Source: Asaia bogorensis (lineage in GTDB: Bacteria > Pseudomonadota > Alphaproteobacteria > Acetobacterales > Acetobacteraceae). Taken from it: a stretch of 8,135 nt of DNA. Positions 5,323-8,135 of this stretch are shown one piece after another. Where the stretch lies: the NCBI GenBank assembly GCA_945873675.1, contig CAMCEP010000116.1, positions 1 to 8,135 on the forward strand. The letters run 5' to 3'. The notes under the pieces are model-generated. The model was not told the DNA's origin. It did not search any database and saw only the letters and a program-made list of their open reading frames with translations. Within the stretch, counting starts at the first letter, position 1. Every line of letters starts with the position of its first letter. The position numbers were made by a program, and so were the translations under genes.

Positions 5323-8135
5323 ATGGTCCTTTCCGATACCTCGATCAAGCGGCCGGTCTTTGCGACGGTGATCAGCTTGATGCTGATTGTCCTTGGCTTG
5401 GCCGCCTTGTTCAAAATGCCGATCCGGGAATACCCGAAGATTGACCCGCCGATCATCCAGATTATCACCACCTATCGCGGTGCTTCGGCACCCGTTGTGG
5501 ATAATCAGATCACAGAAATCCTGGAAGGTGCCGTCGCGGGGATTGAAGGGATCAAATCCATCCAATCCCAATCGCGCGATGAACGCAGCCAGATCACGTT
5601 GGAATTCCGCCTGACGCGCGACGTGGATAGTGCGGCCAATGATGCGCGCGATCGTGTGGCGCGTGCATTGGCGCGCCTGCCTGAACAAGCTGATACGCCG
5701 ATTGTACAAAAGGTAGATGGTGATAGTCGGCCCATTCTTTGGATCGCGCTCAATTCGGAAACCCTTTCGCCGCTTGATATCACGGATGTCGCACGTCAGC
5801 GCATTGTTGATCGGTTGGCGATTGTTGAAGGTGTGGCGCAGGTACTGATCCTGGGTGAGCGTCGTTTTTCCATGCGGATCTGGCTTGATCGTCAGGCTTT
5901 GGCAGCGCGTGGCTTGACCGTGCAGGATGTGGAAGACGCGATCCGACGCGAAAATGTGGAATTGCCGGGCGGGCGCATTGAAAGCAATGCCCGCGAATTG
6001 ACGGTGCGCACGGATACGCGGATGAGTTCGCCCGACCAGTTTCGCCAAGTTGTGGTGGCGCGTGGCGCAGGTGGGGCGCAGGTGCTGTTGGGAGAAGTGG
6101 CGCGGATTGAGGTTGGCGCGGAAGATACCCGCGGCGGATACCGGATCAATGGGCGCCCGGCCATTGGCCTTGGCATTTATCGGCAATCCACGGCCAACAC
6201 GCTTTCTGTCGCCGAAGGCGTCAAGGCTGAACTGGAAAAGATCAAGCCGAGCCTACCGCCCGGCGTTGATACAACCGTTGGCTACGACGAAAGCCTTTTC
6301 ATCGCGCAATCTATTTATGAGGTGGAACACGCGCTTATGATTGCGCTTGCGCTGGTGGTTGGCGTGATCTTCCTTTTCCTGCGGTCTGTGCGTGCCACCA
6401 TCATCCCTGCTGTTGCCATTCCTGTTTCCATTGTCGCGTCCTTCATGGCCATGGCGGTGATGGGCTTTTCGATCAATGTGCTGACGCTACTCGGGCTGGT
6501 GCTGGCTATTGGGCTTGTGGTGGATGATGCCATTGTGGTGCTTGAAAATGTGCATCGGCGCATCGAATTGGGGGAAGATCCACTTCTTGCGTCCCTGCTT
6601 GGTTCGCGTGAAATCGCCTTCGCCGTCATTGCGACCACCCTTGTGCTTATTTCAGTTTTTGTGCCGCTTTCCTTTATGGGCGGCAATACGGGCCGGCTTT
6701 TCACGGAATTTGGCTTGGCTCTGGCGGCCTCAGTTCTATTTTCCGGGGTGATTGCGCTGACCCTGACGCCGATGATGTGTTCCAAGCTTTTGCGCGCGCA
6801 TGAAGGTGAAAGCCTGCTGGTGCGCCTGACGGAACCTTTCTTCCTTGCGCTCAATGAAGGCTTGCGCTGGACACTTGATCGCGCTTTGCGCGCGCCGCTG
6901 CTTGTCATGGGCGCATCGGCGGCCATGTCGCTATTTGCCGTGGTGCTGTTCAATGCTTTGCCCAAGGAATTCGCGCCAACCGAAGACCGTGGCGTGGTTA
7001 TTATTCCGACCACCGGTCCTGAGGGCGCATCCTTTCCTTACACCATTGAACATGTCATGCGCTTGGAAAGCCTGCTGCAACGCTATTTGGACAATGGCGA
7101 AGCTTACGCGGTTTTCGCGACTGTTGGTGGTTTCCAACGCCCTGCCGTCGGCAATATCGCCAATGTCTTTGTGCGCTTGGCCCCGTGGAGTGAGCGTGAG
7201 CGCAAACAACAGGCCATTGCCGCAGAAATATTCCCGCTGGTGTCAAGTATTCCAGGTATTCGTGGCTTTGCCTTGAACCCCCCTTCTCTTGGGCAGCGCG
7301 GCTTCCAACCGCCGTTGCAATTCGTGATCGGTGGGCCGGATTACGATACGCTGATCGCCTGGCGCGATGTGTTTCTTGAAAAGGCGCGCACCAACACACG
7401 CTTGCTGAACCTTGACCATAATTTCAAGGAAACCAAGCCGGAAGTGCGGGTGGATATTGACCGGCGCAAGGCCGCCGATCTTGGCATTTCCATTGCTGCT
7501 GTGGGCCGCACGATTGAAACCATGATGGGATCGCGCGAAGTCACAACCTATGTCGTGGGTGGGCAGGAATATAAGGTGCTGTTGCAGGCACCGGAATCCG
7601 CCAGGCTTTCACCTTACGATTTGCAGAATGTCTTTGTGCGGACGGGAACTGGCGGGCTGGTGCCGCTTTCCAATGTGGTAGCGCTTTCGGAACGTGCGCG
7701 TGCACAAACCCTTTCGCGTCAGGATCGTGTCCGCGCGATCACCATTCAGGCATCCTTGGCGCCTGGCTATTCCTTGGGCGACGCTTTGGATTTCCTTGAC
7801 CGGACCGCGAAGGAAGTGCTGCCGCAGGAAGCACGTATTTCCTATCTGGGGCAGAGCCTGGAATTCCGTGAAAGCTCTGGCGCACTTTACGTGACCTTCG
7901 CGCTGGCGCTGTTGGTGGTGTTCCTGGTGCTTGCGGCGCAGTTCGAAAGCTTCATCCACCCCTTTGTCATTCTGCTTTCCACACCGCTTGCGGTGACGGG
8001 TGGGCTGCTGGCGCTTTGGGTAACGGGGCAGTCGCTGAACGTGTTTAGCCAGATTGGCATGGTCTTGCTGATTGGGTTGATGGCGAAGAACGGCATTCTG
8101 GTGGTGGAATTCGCCAATCAGCTTCGCGATCGTGG
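5323..8135 (+). CDS. RND multidrug efflux transporter, AcrB/HAE1 type (3' end outside window)
   Basis: The frame is open without a stop from the ATG at 5323 to the window edge: 937 codons of an expected 1030-1050. The opening LSDTSIKRPVFATVISLML is the classic RND start, with TM1 at about 11-28. Porter subdomains follow (about 33-325). Then come TM2-6, TM2 beginning near 336 and TM4 holding the proton-relay pair Asp401-Asp402 in GLVVDDAIVVLEN (AcrB Asp407/408). TM7 lies at about 525-547, the second porter half at about 550-850, and TM8-10, with Lys922 in IGLMAKNGILVVEFA (AcrB Lys940). The essential TM11 Arg lies beyond the edge. The two carboxylates in TM4, rather than heavy-metal-type signatures, point to a hydrophobic/amphiphilic drug exporter powered by proton influx, working as a trimer with the adaptor upstream. 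The substrate range cannot be told. The ribosome-binding site is weak (AGG/GAAG just upstream), so coupling to the adaptor gene is likely. Confidence 0.93.
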   Translation, partial: MVLSDTSIKRPVFATVISLMLIVLGLAALFKMPIREYPKIDPPIIQIITTYRGASAPVVDNQITEILEGAVAGIEGIKSIQSQSRDERSQITLEFRLTRDVDSAANDARDRVARALARLPEQADTPIVQKVDGDSRPILWIALNSETLSPLDITDVARQRIVDRLAIVEGVAQVLILGERRFSMRIWLDRQALAARGLTVQDVEDAIRRENVELPGGRIESNARELTVRTDTRMSSPDQFRQVVVARGAGGAQVLLGEVARIEVGAEDTRGGYRINGRPAIGLGIYRQSTANTLSVAEGVKAELEKIKPSLPPGVDTTVGYDESLFIAQSIYEVEHALMIALALVVGVIFLFLRSVRATIIPAVAIPVSIVASFMAMAVMGFSINVLTLLGLVLAIGLVVDDAIVVLENVHRRIELGEDPLLASLLGSREIAFAVIATTLVLISVFVPLSFMGGNTGRLFTEFGLALAASVLFSGVIALTLTPMMCSKLLRAHEGESLLVRLTEPFFLALNEGLRWTLDRALRAPLLVMGASAAMSLFAVVLFNALPKEFAPTEDRGVVIIPTTGPEGASFPYTIEHVMRLESLLQRYLDNGEAYAVFATVGGFQRPAVGNIANVFVRLAPWSERERKQQAIAAEIFPLVSSIPGIRGFALNPPSLGQRGFQPPLQFVIGGPDYDTLIAWRDVFLEKARTNTRLLNLDHNFKETKPEVRVDIDRRKAADLGISIAAVGRTIETMMGSREVTTYVVGGQEYKVLLQAPESARLSPYDLQNVFVRTGTGGLVPLSNVVALSERARAQTLSRQDRVRAITIQASLAPGYSLGDALDFLDRTAKEVLPQEARISYLGQSLEFRESSGALYVTFALALLVVFLVLAAQFESFIHPFVILLSTPLAVTGGLLALWVTGQSLNVFSQIGMVLLIGLMAKNGILVVEFANQLRDR

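Noticed and set aside
5245..6186. 313-codon open frame on the minus strand across the adaptor end and pump start
   Set aside because: It lies antisense to well-conserved RND adaptor/pump coding sequence, and its translation is rich in His, Arg, Asn and Gln with no recognisable domain. It is a by-product of codon bias in the plus-strand genes.
6315..7013. 232-codon minus-strand open frame opposite the RND pump
   Set aside because: Its low-complexity Ser/Thr/Arg-rich translation mirrors the hydrophobic pump codons on the other strand; it is not a gene.
5323..8135. Possible frameshift or internal stop in the RND pump
   Set aside because: I read every codon across the region. The frame is continuous, and conserved features appear in the right order and spacing (TM4 Asp pair at 401-402, TM10 Lys at 922).
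1..8135. CRISPR arrays, tRNAs, rRNAs, insertion sequences, attachment sites
   Set aside because: I saw no regularly spaced repeats, cloverleaf-like sequences, transposase motifs or flanking direct repeats on either strand.

Overview
This GC-rich window (roughly 60% by eye) looks like chromosomal DNA of an alphaproteobacterium. The protein sequences and gene arrangement best suit the Rhodospirillales/Acetobacteraceae side, but that placement is an inference from family resemblance, because there is no rRNA or other marker gene. Coding density is high. I see no mobile elements, CRISPR arrays, tRNAs or clear signs of recent transfer.

Layout, left to right. (1) 1-585 (+) is the C-terminal part of a polytopic transporter of the citrate/Na+:H+ antiporter (ion transporter superfamily) type. 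It is followed after 10 nt by (2) 596-1516 (+), a complete methylisocitrate lyase (PrpB-like), probably in the same operon. (3) 1541-1795 (-) is an 84-residue stand-alone Lrp/AsnC effector-binding domain with no helix-turn-helix. It converges on prpB and diverges from the next operon. A perfect 10-bp GC inverted repeat overlaps its stop codon. (4) 1796-1980 is a divergent intergenic region containing a small interrupted palindrome. (5) 1981-3033 and 3030-4028 (+) are two translationally coupled ATPases of an oligopeptide/dipeptide-type ABC importer: an OppF/DppF type, then an OppD/DppD type. No permease or binding protein is visible. (6) 4029-4192 is an intergenic region with a GC hairpin that may end the ABC operon. 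(7) 4193-5308 (+) is the periplasmic adaptor (membrane fusion protein) of an RND efflux pump. (8) 5323-8135 (+) is the inner-membrane RND pump itself, of the AcrB/HAE1 type, open and in frame to the right edge.

How they fit together. Genes 1-2 suggest uptake of a carboxylate (or cation exchange) coupled to cleavage of a (methyl)isocitrate-type acid. The ABC pair would energise an importer whose membrane and binding subunits must be encoded elsewhere. The adaptor and pump form the inner-membrane and periplasmic part of a tripartite drug/solvent exporter, and its outer-membrane channel is not in view. The window is mostly ordinary housekeeping and accessory metabolism. I do not see a convincing new system. 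The more notable points are the ATPase pair without permeases, the stand-alone RAM domain beside it, the isolated prpB with a transporter, and a few inverted repeats.
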